DNA of 64,000 nt from Talpa occidentalis (lineage: Eukaryota; Chordata; Mammalia; Eulipotyphla; Talpidae), in NCBI RefSeq assembly GCF_014898055.3, contig NW_023605083.1:96869483-96933482 (forward strand), written 5' to 3'. The notes beneath the pieces are model-generated. The model was not told the DNA's origin and made no database searches. It saw only the letters and a program-made list of their open reading frames with translations. The translations under genes were made by a program, and so were the position numbers. Below, piece by piece: positions 1 through 11,863 of this stretch (its first letter is position 1; each line of letters begins with the position of its first letter).

Positions 1-1009
1 GAGAAAAACTATGAGTTGAGAATGGACTCAGCTGCATGTATTTAAGAGCTTGAAAAACATGACTTAAATAAAGGAGTTATTTGCCTCCTCGTATCAAGGA
101 GTCTGAAATTCAGACCCTAGAGCTGATGCTCGGGATTGTTGTCAACACACCTGCTCCTTTTTGCTCTGTCATGAGTCGCTTGTGGCTCTTGTCTCAAGAC
201 CACCAGGTGACTGCCATTCTCCCTTCACGATGTCTTCCCGGCAGGAGGAGTGAAGAGGAAAGGCCTCCTTATGAGACTTTGCCGTTTTACTTGAAAAGGA
301 GCTTCTCTGTATGTCACTGGTCGTTACTGTACATCATGGCTACCTCTAGCTACAGGACAGGTTGTAAAAAAAGAGTGTAATTCTCACCTCTATCATTTTA
401 AAAGCCAAAGCATCTAAAATCCAACCTTGTCAACGCTGTCTGCAGCCAACTTCTCCATGTCCTCACAATGTCCCCTAGGCTGTCTTCTTATGCAGTACGT
501 CTTCCAGAAAGAGGATGTGAAGTTTCCCACCCTCTACCACCCACTTTTCAAAAAAAAAAAAATAACACTTGCACCCCTCAGTCTGCTCTGGAACTACCAC
601 CTCACATGTGTGTTTCATCTGTAGTATCTTTAAGTGAAGATGGTTTGCCAACTTGACATTTGCTTTTCCAATAGTGGTGTAGATGTGGACTGATCTGTCT
701 GTCAGCAGTTTTTTTTCCTATCCTCTTGGCAATCATACACGCATTTGGACACTCCTAGTTTGTGTTAGGGAATAGTCGGTACTATACTGTCAACAGAGGA
801 AAGCCAACATACCCAAGTTTGCACCTGCACTGTAAAGTTTGGCCTGATGGTGAAACTTAGCTAAGCAAGGAAGCAAGCCCTTGTGAAACTTGCCTCCCTT
901 TCATTCTTTGTTGCATGCCAGCAGTCATGGAGGACTCTGGCATCTTGTTCCGTTTTCTTCTTTACCCCAAATCCTAACACCAGCCTAGATACCTTGACTA
1001 TCTTTTGTG

Positions 1010-1190
1010 GTTCTAAAACTTCATTTGCCATCTGAGGTACTTGGGGTTCTTATTATAATGCAGATTTCTAGGCTTCCTGTCCATAAACTCCATCACTTAG
1101 GTCTACAATGGGCCCAGGAATCTTATTTTCACAGGTGGACCTGATTCAGATGGTCTCCAGGACATAGGACATACTTAGAGAAACTCTTGT
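1010..1190 (+). repeat. MER20-like hAT-Charlie fossil
   Basis: The block begins GTGGTTCTAAAACTTC, has the typical middle (AATGCAGATTTCTAGGC, then a GGGCCCAGGAATCT segment) and ends near GATTCAGATGGTCTCC and a TAGAGAAACTC tail. This is the layout of the non-autonomous hAT element MER20 or a close relative. MER20 is restricted to placental mammals. Subfamily not verified. Confidence 0.65.
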
Positions 1191-1949
1191 TATCTAGAGA
1201 ACTCATTCAACACCCTCTCCCCACACCCTCCTCACACTCTCTGTGAACTACCTTGTTTCCTATTTCAAACAAAAATACAGGTTGAGTTCTCAGCAAGTGA
1301 GAACTCCACAACTTCTTGCTAACCAGATTTATCTGAATTCTCATGTGTCATTGACTTTTCTCCCTTTGACTTGTTTCCACCTTTCCTTCTCCTACCAGTG
1401 AAGACTCCATCAAGGTGCAGAGTCCTCTTAGATTCTGCAAGTGCAAGCAGATCTTCCTCTGTGGAGGATGTGTGTATTGTCTGAATCGTGAGAAGGGACT
1501 AAATGCTTTTCAACCCTGCAGGTCAGACTTGCCTAGGTGCCTAATTATCATTTTGGGGGTATAATCAAGGACTTGGTTTCCAGTTCAAAGCAAACTATGG
1601 TAGCATCTCATTTATTAAGATTAAGAATTGAAACACATACAGAGATGAATTTTAAAAGCATGCTACAATGTTATCTCTATGCATCCTAAAAATGGGTTTT
1701 TGCTCAGGTATTTATTTTGGGAAACCTTTTAAAATAATGAAGTTTTAACTGAGATACTAGCTTTATTTTTTTATAAGAGGGGATAGTGAATTTGAAGGTT
1801 AAGAATGGAAAGAGGAGTACTATCCTAACAGTGTTTTATTTTTAAAAGTATTGGGTGCATTTTTATGTGGATTTACACTTTGTGGTTTTTGTCTGTAAGT
1901 CTGCAGTGCACGTTAGTCTGGAGCACTCTCACCCTGTGATCTCTGTGCT

Positions 1950-2250
1950 TGCCAGCTCCAACACTTAACACCTCGCTCTCCTCCCTATTCACCCAGCTAA
2001 CTCCTACTTATCCTTTGATCTTCAACTTTGGCATCAGTTTGGGAAGACTAGGAAGCCCATCTGTAGTCTTCACCCCATCCTTGACATGAACTACTGAAGT
2101 GATACCACATTGTCTGTAATGCCTGTTGTCGCCTCTGCATCTTCACTAGTGTGTGAGCGCCTAGAGGACAGCGATCATGTCTACGTTGTTTGTTGTGTTT
2201 CCTTGCCCAGCTCATGCCTTGCACGTGATGGGTTCTGGAAAAAATAGCTC
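1950..2250 (+). repeat. L2 LINE 3' fragment
   Basis: CT-rich start (CTCCCTATTCACCCAGCT), then a segment like the L2 end (GTGTGTGAGCGCCTAGAGGAC, GATCATGTCTACG, CCCAGCTCATGCCTTGCAC). This follows the order of the L2 3' region. It is ancient and diverged. Confidence 0.55.
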
Positions 2251-2881
2251 AGCAGGAAAAAAAAAAAAAGAGTATAATAAACACTTGCTGGCTTCTGTAG
2301 AATTTTGAACAGCTTGGCCTTTTAATTAAAAATACTCAGTTCTCTTACTGGACTGTAGTAGTTGAATACTTAGTGTTGACTGAAAAATATCGTACCTGAA
2401 CAGGGTAACTGACCTTAGGCTGCTGTGCTTTGCAATTTCTCTGCCTGCTTTTTACAATGCAGCTTTCATCTGCTATCATTGTGTCTTGAAGTTTTTAATC
2501 TACTATTTTATTTTGTACTCAGCATAACCATTAGGCTTGAAATAGACCTACTATGTTTTTCTAAAAGTTCACTGAATTTGTGAAAGCTGTATCCCTTGAA
2601 GCTCCAAGGGATCCTTAAAGACCTAACATTGCTTTGTTCTAATTGGTAGAGTCCCCGGCTAAGAGATGATAATTTCTAATGATAAGTGAACATAAATGTT
2701 GTTAGTCATCTGTTAGGGTTGGCAAATGATTATTATCAGTTTTATTTAAAGGGACAGCAATAGTACTAAGGAAATCTAGTTGTTGGTCATCTAAAAAATA
2801 TTTCTAGAAGATTTTTCTTGTTAGAAAGTTTGTCAGTGTCTATAATAATGACATAGCCAACATTGTAATGATGCATTATAT

Positions 2882-3159
2882 ATATATTTTTTAAAAGATT
2901 TATTTTTATTTATTTATACAAGCACTGGGTACAGTCAGAGGCGCGGGAAGGTGAGAGAATTCACCAGAGCCAGAGCGAGGAGCAGAGCAGGCAGAAGGAC
3001 CGAAGTACACTGCTGAGGGGAGCAGCGGGCGGCAGGAGAGGTCTGTGCGCCATGTGGGACCCTCCTCCGGTGGCCGCTCCCGGGGATCGAACAGGCGCTG
3101 CAGAGGCTGTGGGCAGCTTTGCAACCCAGCGCTCAACCACTGCGCCACCGGGGAGGCCC
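2882..3159 (-). repeat. tRNA-derived SINE, long type 1
   Basis: Reading the minus strand, the element starts GGGCCTCCCCGGTGGCGCAG with a tRNA-like A box, has a B box region, a body of about 170 bp ending near GTACCCAGTGCTTGTATAAA, and an A/T-rich tail. It is flanked by a perfect 13-bp TSD, TGATGCATTATAT, at 2869-2881 and 3160-3172, showing L1-style target-primed insertion. Confidence 0.9.
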
Positions 3160-3327
3160 TGATGCATTATATTTTAATTCTAGATACATAGGCTAAATGA
3201 ATAGGTCCATTTTACAGAACTATCACAGATGTGGTATAAAATAGTCAAATATAAATTAATACTCAAGACTGCCAAAATCAGAGCAATACTTTAAATCAAC
3301 ACTTAATCTTAATTCTTTATTATTTTT

Positions 3328-3456
3328 ATTTATTTATTTATTTATTTATTTATTTGATGGGACCCTCGCCGGCAGCGGGGGAACGAACCAGTGCTGCAGA
3401 GGCTGCAGGCAGCCTTGCAGCCCAGCGCTCAACCGCTGCGCCACCAGAGGAGGCCC
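3328..3456 (-). repeat. tRNA-derived SINE, short form
   Basis: Only the tRNA-like head is present (minus strand: GGGCCTCCTCTGGTGGCGCA through CGAGGGTCCCATC), followed directly by an (AAAT)n tail. The body found in long copies is absent. A perfect 17-bp TSD, AATTCTTTATTATTTTT, at 3311-3327 and 3457-3473 shows this is a complete insertion and not a later deletion. Confidence 0.9.
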
Positions 3457-3473
3457 AATTCTTTATTATTTTT

Positions 3474-5399
3474 AAATTGTATCATATAAAATAATCTGCT
3501 CTCTGGATAATGTCACTTAAAATTCTTTTATGAAAGTGAGAAAAACTTGGTTATGTTAGTGAAAACTGCTCAACTAATAATTCCTTCTTGCCAAACTAAT
3601 TTTTCAAAAAAAAAGGTGTCTCTGTTTCTTAAAAGTTTGATGGGCATTAGTCTTATGGGAAAATTTTTAGTTAATTGCATAGGTTTTAAAGTATTGGTTA
3701 TTTAGTGAATCGAGAAGAAAGTTTTCTTGATTGAAAGGGAAAAAGCAAAGTGGAAAAGCCTAGCTACTTCAAGGAAAAACTGTAATTGGAAGAATAATTG
3801 TAGTATCTCACTCAGTGTTCCATAATTAGATATAGACAACTTTTATTTATGCATTTACTTAAACAAACCTGATAGATTCTTCATTTCCCTTTTCTTAATG
3901 CCAACTGTAAATGGAAGCCATATGCTCCTGGTGGATGACCTTGAGGACCATACACACTTAAATCTTTCATTTTAGTAACAATATTGGTTAGTAAATTTGA
4001 AGTTATAAATTTTAATTTGATTCTAGGATTTTTCTCACCAACTTTGGTCACTAAGTGTATGGAAAAAGAAGAAAAAATCAGGAAGGCCCCATTAGGTTTT
4101 AGTTTTGCAGCTGTGTTATTAAAAGTCTCTATGAAAACTCTTTATCTTTTAAACAGAAGTGGTTATGGTTTGTAATCAGTTACCCCTGATTGATATCCTT
4201 TAATGTGGTTGAGAAAAAAGCACCCTGTCTCTCATCAATTGACTTTTCTTCTGAACTTAACAATAAGCATAAGAATTACCACTTTCTTTGATATATGTCT
4301 CGGTGTGATATTGTGTCAGGAGGTTCACAGAACACTGCCAAGCTGTGAAGCCTAAAAAACTTACTTAAATTAGAAATTGAACCATTTGAAGCTTAAGGTG
4401 TTAATAGAAATAGAGAGAGAAGGAAATCTTAAGTACAACTATTTAGTAAAAACACATGCTCATTTGAAAATCAGAAAAAGACCTAATTTCTGCCTCGTAA
4501 TTAAGTTCTATAATTTTGGACATTGAGCTCTACTAACAGAAACTTATTCCGTTGCTTGAACACACACATAAACAAAACCACGTACAAATTCATTAACTGC
4601 CAGTTCTCTGTCCATCATTTATGTTCTTTGTATATAAAAGAGCTTTAAAGAGTATACATCTCAGTTTGTAGGATTTGGATTATAGTATTGGATAGTGTCC
4701 ACTCTCAAAGATAATGAGATATAATAGATCACAAGGATAATTTGAAATCTATAGAGACTCTCCAACTCTCATTTAGCCAGTAGTTTTAATCTTTTTCCCA
4801 AATCTCTTATCAGAGTTGGTAATTATCCAAATTGATTTATTGGAGTTTTGTTTTTCACACAATTCTTCTAGGGCCAGTGCTCAAAAATAATGAGGCATTA
4901 AAGGAGAGATAAAAGAATGATGTAGATGACCAGTTTTTGATATAATCTTTATAGTTCTTTTTAATTGATTTTCTCAAAAAGGAAATAAAGTGTGTTCATT
5001 ATGCCTAGTCTCAGAGACCAATAGTTCTCAAAGTTTGGGACCTTAAAAATAAAAGTCATTCATGATAAAGCTACTTTTCCAAGAATACCTCTCCCTATTG
5101 GAAAATGCAAAACCTTTCTAGTGGTTCACATGCTGAAAATCATTCTGTGGAATTGGCTAAACTTGTGCTTCAAATGCTGTAAAAGACTCAATCTATGGGT
5201 GACAGAGCCCCTTCTGTTGCAGAAGCTGCAGTGTACAGGGGGGACTCCTTCCTTCTGCCCTCAATATAGGGATGCCCTCCTCTGTGACCCATTGCAATTC
5301 CTCATAAAATCTGTGGTATAAGAAACATTATCCTTGGTTCTATGCAGGAGACATGTTTTTAAAGCTTTACTGGCCTGGTCTTTGATTTTGTAATCAGCT

Positions 5400-5401
<2 letters not shown>
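3474..5401. other. Intron stretch with no recognised element
   Basis: AT-rich intronic DNA. A short segment near 5015-5040 (AGTTCTCAAAGTTTGGGA) resembles the edge of a MER20-type fossil but is too short to assign. Nothing else could be supported. Confidence 0.6.

Positions 5402-5441
<40 letters not shown>
5402..5441 (+). repeat. (GT)20 microsatellite
   Basis: Uninterrupted GT dinucleotide tract of about 40 bp. On the complementary strand it gives the poly Thr-His run in an otherwise meaningless open frame. Confidence 0.98.
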
Positions 5442-5442
<1 letters not shown>

Positions 5443-6173
5443 TTCCTTGAAAATGAGTCTTTGGAGTACTTGTTAAAGAATATCCTATAAAGCTGAAAGC
5501 TAAAGGTTGTGCATAAACCATATAACTCTGGTGAGTTAGACCCTGGATTGAGTTCACTAGCACTGATTTGTATGTGGATTTCTCTATATAAAAGCAGATG
5601 TTAATACCTACCACTGCTTGCCTTACAGTTTATTTTAGATCAGGGTTCTACAAAGTTTGTTAGTCGTGTACTTTATCAGTAAAAAAGTTTTAAATGCACA
5701 GATGTGTATTTATATTATTAATCCTATTGTATATAAATGTCATATATAATACCAAGTACATAGTTATTTGAAGATAAAATCCATGTATTATACCAATGTA
5801 CTACGCTCATTTTAAGTCATGCAATATGTGTTTCAAACAAGAGAAAAAGCAAATGTAAGTGAAAGTTTTCATATTTTCTTCCCATGATACCTTCCCTACT
5901 TTGTTTCTAGTGATTCTGATATTTAAATTAATGTAGAACACTTTGACTTTGGAAAGGGTTTCACAAATGTAAGTTTTGTTTTTAATCATTATTGTCCACC
6001 TATTAAAGGACTGATCTCGTCACTCCAAAGTTACTTAACCCAGAGGTAGCTTAGATTATTAGACAGATCCATGGAGTTTGTAGTTAATGTTTTATTTCTC
6101 AAACTCCCTTTAGGCACTGCTTTGAGATGTTAACTCTAATCTTACTGGTTGGAGAAGTATCTAGAAGTATTTT

Positions 6174-6245
6174 AGTAATAATCAACAGTACCTTATTAAG
6201 CCCTTATTATTTGCCAGACATCTTACTAAGTGTTTTGTCATAGTG
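6174..6245 (-). repeat. MIR fragment
   Basis: TTATTTGCCAGACATCTTAC and AAGTGTTTTG follow the order of the reverse-complement MIR consensus (tgccaggcactgttctaagtgctt). Short and diverged. Confidence 0.5.
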
Positions 6246-6500
6246 AAAAACTAGTATGTCTCTAGACAGTGTCATTCATCGTGGACAGGTGTGGAAATCA
6301 AGAGTGGAAGGGACACCTACCTTGGAAAAGCAGAGGTGTGGGATAGTTGCACTTACTTGATTGAAGTCTTGTGCTGAGAGAGAGAAAGCTAACTCAGTGT
6401 TATTCCAGAAGACAGAAACCATGTTCATAAGTAGGCATTTGAAGAAAGTCTGTTTGGCTTGGTTTGAGAGGGACCTCTCTGGCACCCAGAGCTCTTTTCT

Positions 6501-6816
6501 TTTTTTTTTTTAATAGAGGCATGTTTTATTTATTTATTTATTTGTTTGTTTGTTTGTTTGTTTTGTTTATACATGCACTGGGTACAGTCAGAAGCGCGGG
6601 AGGGTGAGAGAATTCACCAGAGCCAGAGCAGGGAGCGCAGCAGGCAGAAGGACCGAAGTACACTGCTGAGGGGAGCAGCAGGCGGCAGGAGAGGTCTGCG
6701 CGCCATGTGGGACCCTCCTCTGGTGGCCGGGGAGCAGCCGGGGATCGAACCGGTGCCGCTGAGGCTGCGGGCAGCTTCACAACCCAGCGCTCAACCGCTG
6801 CGCCACCTGGGAGGCC
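6501..6816 (-). repeat. tRNA-derived SINE, long type 1, extended-tail subfamily
   Basis: Full-length copy with an 18-bp perfect TSD, CACCCAGAGCTCTTTTCT, at 6483-6500 and 6817-6834. The minus-strand tail runs through (CAAA)n and (AAAT)n into a unique CATGCCTCTATTA segment before the final A-run. The head carries an extra GGCTGCTCCCC stretch. The copy at 25767-26076 shares both features. The open frames of about 117 codons on both strands here are SINE translations. Confidence 0.9.
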
Positions 6817-7239
6817 CACCCAGAGCTCTTTTCTATAGAAAGGATTGTTCAGGGAAGAATAATCTCCTGTTCCCAGATTCAGAGGTAGCATCCATCTAAA
6901 ATGTTGTAGAAGGGATCCTTACATTAAAAGAGAGATTGAAATACTTACCCCTGAGTTTCCTTTGGCCTTTTAAGATTTTCTTATTCTTTGAGTTACTTAA
7001 TTATATTTAACTCCTTTGCTGTAATCACTTTGATTTATTCCATAATGAAGGCCTGTGCAACCACCTTCAAAACACTTCTCTATACCTCTGCTCTGTTGCC
7101 ATCCTTCCCAAGCTCTCATCACTTCCCACCTGTCACTGCAGCATGATTCCCTGTGTGTATTTTCCTCAATTCCAGTTAGGCCTCTGGCTTCCTGATAGAC
7201 TAGTCTTTCCTAATTGCCACCTTTGTTACAATTTACATT

Positions 7240-7640
7240 AGTTTTTTCTTACTGCAAGATAAGTTAACACTAATTTATAAGTATAAAAGAACAGAGCATT
7301 ACTAGTGCAGTTGCTCCAGGTCAGAAGTCCAGGCAGCGACTGGTTGAATTCTCTGTTGGCTTCACTAGATGGAAGACAAGGTGTTGGTTGAGGCTGTGCT
7401 TCTCCTTTGCATCTCATGGTCATCTTCCAGGCAGCCTAGTCATTGGCAGAATTCAATTCTTTGCTTCTGGGACTAAGGCTCTATTTTCCTTACAGATACC
7501 AGCTACCTGCTCTTTGATCCTAAAGGCCGCCTGTAGTTCTTTACCAACTGTCCCTTCATAGGTAGTTCACATCAAGGATGTTTTCTTTCCTCCAGGCCAG
7601 ACAGACATGCCTACTTGTGACTAATTTAAAAAATATATAT
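7240..7640 (+). repeat. Ancient interspersed repeat, family unassigned
   Basis: The run CCAGGTCAGAAGTCCAGGC, GGTGTTGGTTGAGGCTGTGC, CATTGGCAGAATTCAATTC and TAAAGGCCGCCTG follows the order of a common mammalian dispersed repeat that I recognise but cannot name with confidence (possibly MaLR/ERVL-type). Confidence 0.4.
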
Positions 7641-8824
7641 ATACTTTTTTAGAGATTGTAAGTAAGAATTTCTTTCTGAAGAAGGCAGACAGACAAGACA
7701 CCAAATTCGGTGAATTATATTAAAGGTGGGACCTGGAAAAATGTCTCTGGCCAGCCTTAGATCAAGTCTGACTAGTGGAGCTGCACTTGTGCTGAGCTGG
7801 CGCCTCCTGTAGGCCTGCCTCCATCATGAGGCACCTTCAGAGATCGCTCTTTTTATGGGGGAAATTTGCAGTTCACTGGCTGGCCACCCACTCATGAATG
7901 GGGGTAGGGGTGTGTCAGGCTCCATTGGTGTGGTAATATTACTCTTCTTGGGTCCCCAGGGTCTTCCTTGGGCCTGCATTTCAGTGCCTCTAGGCCTGTA
8001 TTGGATGGGTCATGCTTCGTTGGCAACATTGATTTTATGTTTATTCGTGAAGGGACAGAATATGAGATTACCAAATAAAATATAATTTCAAGTGTTATTA
8101 ATGAAAGACTATATTACATTCACTTTTAATGAGATCCTGGTGTTGCAAAATGATTCCATGTAATGAATCCCAGGAAATCAATGAAAAGTTTAATTACAGT
8201 TGTGGCAGTGTTTTATGAGAATATTGCTGTGGTCAATTTTACTTGTACAATTTATCAATCCTCTGCCTTTTCTCTTTCTTTAAATTAATTGCATTGATGA
8301 AGTAAGTGTAAATACATTCTTTGTTAGCTTTTGATCTTTTTTAGAAATGTGTTACAAATTTGCATTTTTTCCTCTGTAATAATAGCCCCTAACATTTTTT
8401 ATGAGCATTGCTATTTACAATTCATACACTTTTCAATTAGGCAGTGTTTCCATTTTTTAAATTTAGTTATTGTTATGTCTTACTAAAATAATCATCCTTT
8501 TCCCCTTTGTCAGTTTTTTGCAAACTGATTTCTGTCTGTTCTCAACTTATCAGTTGACCTGTTAGTCAAAAATTTGATTTCCTTTCTGGATTATTTATCA
8601 CTCAATCAAGTGCAATGGTGAATAAAAAGAAAAAAAAAACAAGATACTTACTCCTTGAATTAACAGTTTTTATTTCATCTGACTTACATATCCCTTTTTG
8701 ATTTTTCAGCAAAATGAATTTTCTCACTGTAGCATTTTAATTTTGACAATTTAATGGTTGTGGTACTGTCTTTTTCACTACAGCGGTAATTATTTTTTGT
8801 TTGTTTATAAAGCACAATACACTT

Positions 8825-9090
8825 GGGGCCTCCCTGGTAGTGCAGGGAACTATCAAGCTATCGCCAGCCACTGCTGCGGGAGTTTGATTCCCCGCCAGAG
8901 AGCTAATAAGCCACATGACACAGCAGACCTCTCCTTTCTCACCTACTGTTCCACTCAGCGGTGTATTTCAGTAGATCCTCCTGTTCTGCTCCCCACTCTG
9001 TCTCTGATGACTGCTCTCACCCCCTGCATCTCTGGCCTACATCCCAGTTCTTGTATACATAAATAAATAAAAATAAATCTTTAAAAAAAA
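8825..9090 (+). repeat. tRNA-derived SINE, long type 2
   Basis: Starts GGGGCCTCCCTGGTAGTGCA and ends in (AAAT)n and AAATCTTTAAAA. The 12-bp TSD AAGCACAATACA is at 8810-8821 and 9091-9102. Type 2 differs from type 1 in the head (AACTATCAAGCTATCGCCAG in place of GGTTGAGCGCTGGG) and in the body. Confidence 0.88.
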
Positions 9091-9594
9091 AAGCACAATA
9101 CAAAATGTTGACCTGTGTATTTGGCATAGCTAAGGCAAATCTTTATTTTGGTGACTGCTGAGGATTTTTCTCTGCACACAGGGAAATATATGAGGAGTTG
9201 TCTAATTGTCTGGAGAGCTGCTGAGTTGTGCAAAACAAGATGACTATCATTTTAGAATGTCTCTTAATTTGTGCTGTGATAGCTATAAAAAATTAAAAAA
9301 AAATCAACGAAAGGTACTATTTGAGTATTCTAAAAGGAGTTTTGTTGTTTGCGCCTCAAAATGGCACTTTTTTTGATAGTTATGAAATGTGTGACCATAT
9401 GACTAAATGCTATATTATGTGTGGTGCCTTTTTCCTCCTGTTGCACATGGGTAAAATAGCTCTTCGTATGCATCTGCAATGAATATTTTCAAAGCCTGGG
9501 ATTGCTGTGGCAATTCTTTTTTTTGGTGGGGAGAGATGTACATTATTATAGAATTAGGAAAGCTAAAAGTTTCTTCAAGAATGTTTTCTTTGAG

Positions 9595-9857
9595 GGCCTC
9601 CCTTTTGGTGCAGGCGGTTGAGCACTGCACTGTGAAGCTGTCTGCAGCCTCTGCAATGCCGGTTCGAACCCGGCCGGCCGTCAGGAATCCCACATGGCGA
9701 AGCAGACCTCTCCTGTCTCGCCCGCTGCTCCCCTCAGCAGTGTATTTCGTCAGTCTACCTGTTCTGTCTCCGGTGAATCCTCTCACCCTCCCGTACATCT
9801 GACCTGTACCCTGGTTCTTGTATAAGTAAATAAATCTTTTTTAAAAAAAAAAAAAAA
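9595..9857 (+). repeat. tRNA-derived SINE, long type 1
   Basis: Head GGGCCTCCCTTTTGGTGCAG with B box GGTTCGAACCC, body with CAGCAGTGTATTTCG, tail TAAATAAATC and a run of A. The perfect 17-bp TSD AAGAATGTTTTCTTTGA is at 9578-9594 and 9858-9874. The 127-codon minus-strand open frame over it is SINE-derived. Confidence 0.92.
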
Positions 9858-10789
9858 AAGAATGTTTTCTTTGAAATAAGAATCTTTGATTGCTACCCTG
9901 GCTTCATGTGGTTGTTTGCTGCTGTCTGACACGTGGAATCATTGTGTTATGACTTATATTACTGGATGGGGGCCAGAGCCAGTTGTGCACCCAGAGCCAA
10001 GTAAGGGAGAGTAACCTAGAAGCATTCCCCACCTAAGCCAGCTGCTTTGCTCCTGACTCTGTGTGACCTGTAGCTTCCAGTTAGCCTCCTGTTTACCTTA
10101 GGTCCTAATTTTCTGCTGGTCTTCTTGTAGTCCTTATCCAGACACACATCATTCCTGGACCTTACTCTTCTATCTACTTAGAGCTGCACAGCTTTCTTCT
10201 CTTTCACACAGTGAGTCTGTCCCCCAGGAGAATCCATACATTTTAAATGTTCCGTAAGGGACAGAACCACCAGCTGGTTGAGAGCCATAGGCCTAGATGG
10301 TGGCAATAGAAATGAAATGCATTGGGAAGGTAGAAAGACAGTCCATGGCAACAAGTGGGATGTAGAATAGGGAGAGAAAGGAGAGACTCAAACATACTTC
10401 CCCTGTACATTACCACACCATGCCCTCACTAGAGTACCTCCACCATGGGCCACTGAAGTGAGAACCTGTTCTCCTAGATCATTGAAAGTGTTGTGAACAA
10501 ATGTTTCCTCAATAAAAAAAAAGATCTAATTACAAGTAAATGTATATTTATTGTTTTACTTAAATCTAAACATTTTTTCTTAAATGGTTGTGTTAAACAT
10601 CTGGGCAGATGGTGTCATAGGTGCTTTAGACTCTTGATACTGATCTTTCTTGCTCCCTGTGTCTGTTCTTGAAATATCCTATCACCTTCAGTGTTACCCT
10701 TTTCCTTATGCCCTCTTAGTGGTCCATCTTAATGGCCATCTTCTTGAAGTTCTACCCAATTAACCCACCAAAGGTGATTCCTTTTTTTG

Positions 10790-11057
10790 TTGTTTTTTTT
10801 TAAAAGATTTATTTATTTATACAAGCACTGGGTACAGTCAGAAGCGTGGGAGGGTGAGAGAATTCACCAGAGCCAGAGCAGAGAATGGAACAGGCAGACT
10901 GACGAAATACACTGCTGGGGGAGCAGTGGGCACAGCAGGAGAGGTCTGCTGCGCCATGTGGGACTCTCGCCGGTGGCCGGGGGTCGAACCGGTGCTGCAG
11001 AGGCCACAGGCAGCTTCTCAGCCCAGCGCTCAACCGCTGCACCACCAGGGGAGGCCC
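10790..11057 (-). repeat. tRNA-derived SINE, long type 1
   Basis: Minus strand head GGGCCTCCCCTGGTGGTGCA, body and A-rich tail. TSD GGTGATTCCTTTTTTT near 10773-10788, with a one-base-shorter partner from 11058. It lies about 680 bp upstream of the COX10 exon, inverted relative to the copy at 9595-9857. Confidence 0.88.
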
Positions 11058-11299
11058 GGTGATCCTTTTTTTACTGTATTTCTACAGCCCTGTGTTCGTA
11101 TCACTCTTAGACACTTTCTGGTACTATCAGATTCTGTAAAGTTCCAGGAAAAGAAGGAGCAGGACTAACAGAAAGGGGGCAGCAAAGATGGCTTTGTATC
11201 TGTACTTACCTCTTCCCTTTATTCCTCTGGTGGCAATGTGGTTTTCCTCTAATCATCTTCTGGCCCCCAAGACCATCATCTGTTACAGGCAAGCCGTCC

Positions 11300-11485
11300 A
11301 CTCGGGTTCATGGAGTCTGTCACAGAGTTGGAACCCTTATCATTTGCTCTCTTGTGTTTTAGTTATTAACGTATATTATCTGTCATCTCCCAGACAGTGG
11401 ACCATAGACCTCTATTCCATACAGAGCCTAAAGCCTACCACAGTACTGATTATAAACTGGTGTTCAGTAATTGTTGAATGAATGT
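11300..11485 (+). repeat. L2 LINE 3' end
   Basis: Ends TGTTCAGTAATTGTTGAATG, matching the L2 terminus (tgctcaataaatgtttgttgaatgaatg), with an L2-like TCTCCCAGACAGTGGACCAT segment upstream. Old and diverged. It sits about 250 bp before the COX10 exon. Confidence 0.55.
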
Positions 11486-11738
11486 GGCTAAATCTGGTAT
11501 ATCCACCTTGTTTTTTTTAATTTTGAGTATGATGGAGTTAGGAGAAAATTAGCAATTTTCTATAAGGAGCACATATAATTTTTATAATCAGATTTTTTTT
11601 TTTTTTGGTGAAAGATTGGCTGGTAGTTCATGTTGTTAATGTAATCAGTTGGTAAAATGGGCAATGATTTATTTTTTGGCTTTTACAATATGGAATGTGC
11701 ATTAGTAATGAGATATCTGCTCTATTTCTATGTTACAG

Positions 11739-11863
11739 CTCTGGTTGTAAGTACCACGTCAGCTGGATTTGCACTAGCTCCAGGACATTTTGACTGGCCC
11801 TGTTTCCTACTTACTGTTGTTGGAACAGGACTTGCATCCTGTGCTGCGAATTCTATCAACCAG
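11739..11863 (+). CDS. COX10: COX10 internal exon (heme O synthase), human residues ~167-208
   Basis: COX10 is the UbiA-family farnesyltransferase of the inner mitochondrial membrane that turns protoheme into heme O, the first step to heme A of cytochrome c oxidase. The exon is 125 bp: two bases completing a split Ala codon, then 41 codons, ending in phase 0 on Gln. The acceptor is a pyrimidine-rich run ending TGTTACAG (11731-11738) and the donor is CAG|GTCAGT. The translation includes [15 protein letters not shown], then [14 protein letters not shown]. Against human COX10 from memory I count three substitutions in 41 residues (A174S, P183H, S193V). It covers a hydrophobic helix and the start of the Asn-rich prenyl-diphosphate/metal motif, which continues in the next exon. 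The Asn codon at 11849-11851 matches human Asn204, mutated to Lys in a reported COX10 deficiency. No stop or frameshift is seen, so it looks functional. The usual exon number is 4, which I did not verify. Confidence 0.96.

Larger units (their letters stand above)
1..11738 (+). other. COX10: COX10 intron upstream of the exon (partial)
   Basis: Intronic sequence by position relative to the COX10 exon. The preceding exon, which should end in a Leu-Ser-Lys-Ile-Lys-Leu-Thr stretch, was not found, so it lies left of the window. The first 1000 bases show nothing recognisable apart from short A/T runs. The rest holds L2, MER20, SINE and MIR insertions listed separately, with unremarkable AT-rich DNA between them, notably 3474-5400 and 7650-8820. 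Short open frames here are chance or repeat-derived. Confidence 0.85.

Noticed and set aside
5261..5614. 117-codon frame with a Thr-His repeat
   Set aside because: The repeat is the (GT)n microsatellite, and the rest lacks features.
6538..6899. 117-codon open frames on both strands
   Set aside because: They lie on the SINE at 6501-6816, and the same peptides recur at other SINE copies (2906, 10809, 25797).
7855..8085. 76-codon open frame with a hydrophobic stretch
   Set aside because: No homology recognised, no splice context, and an opposite-strand frame of similar length overlaps it.
9415..9798. 127-codon minus-strand open frame
   Set aside because: Runs through the SINE at 9595-9857 with no coding features outside it.
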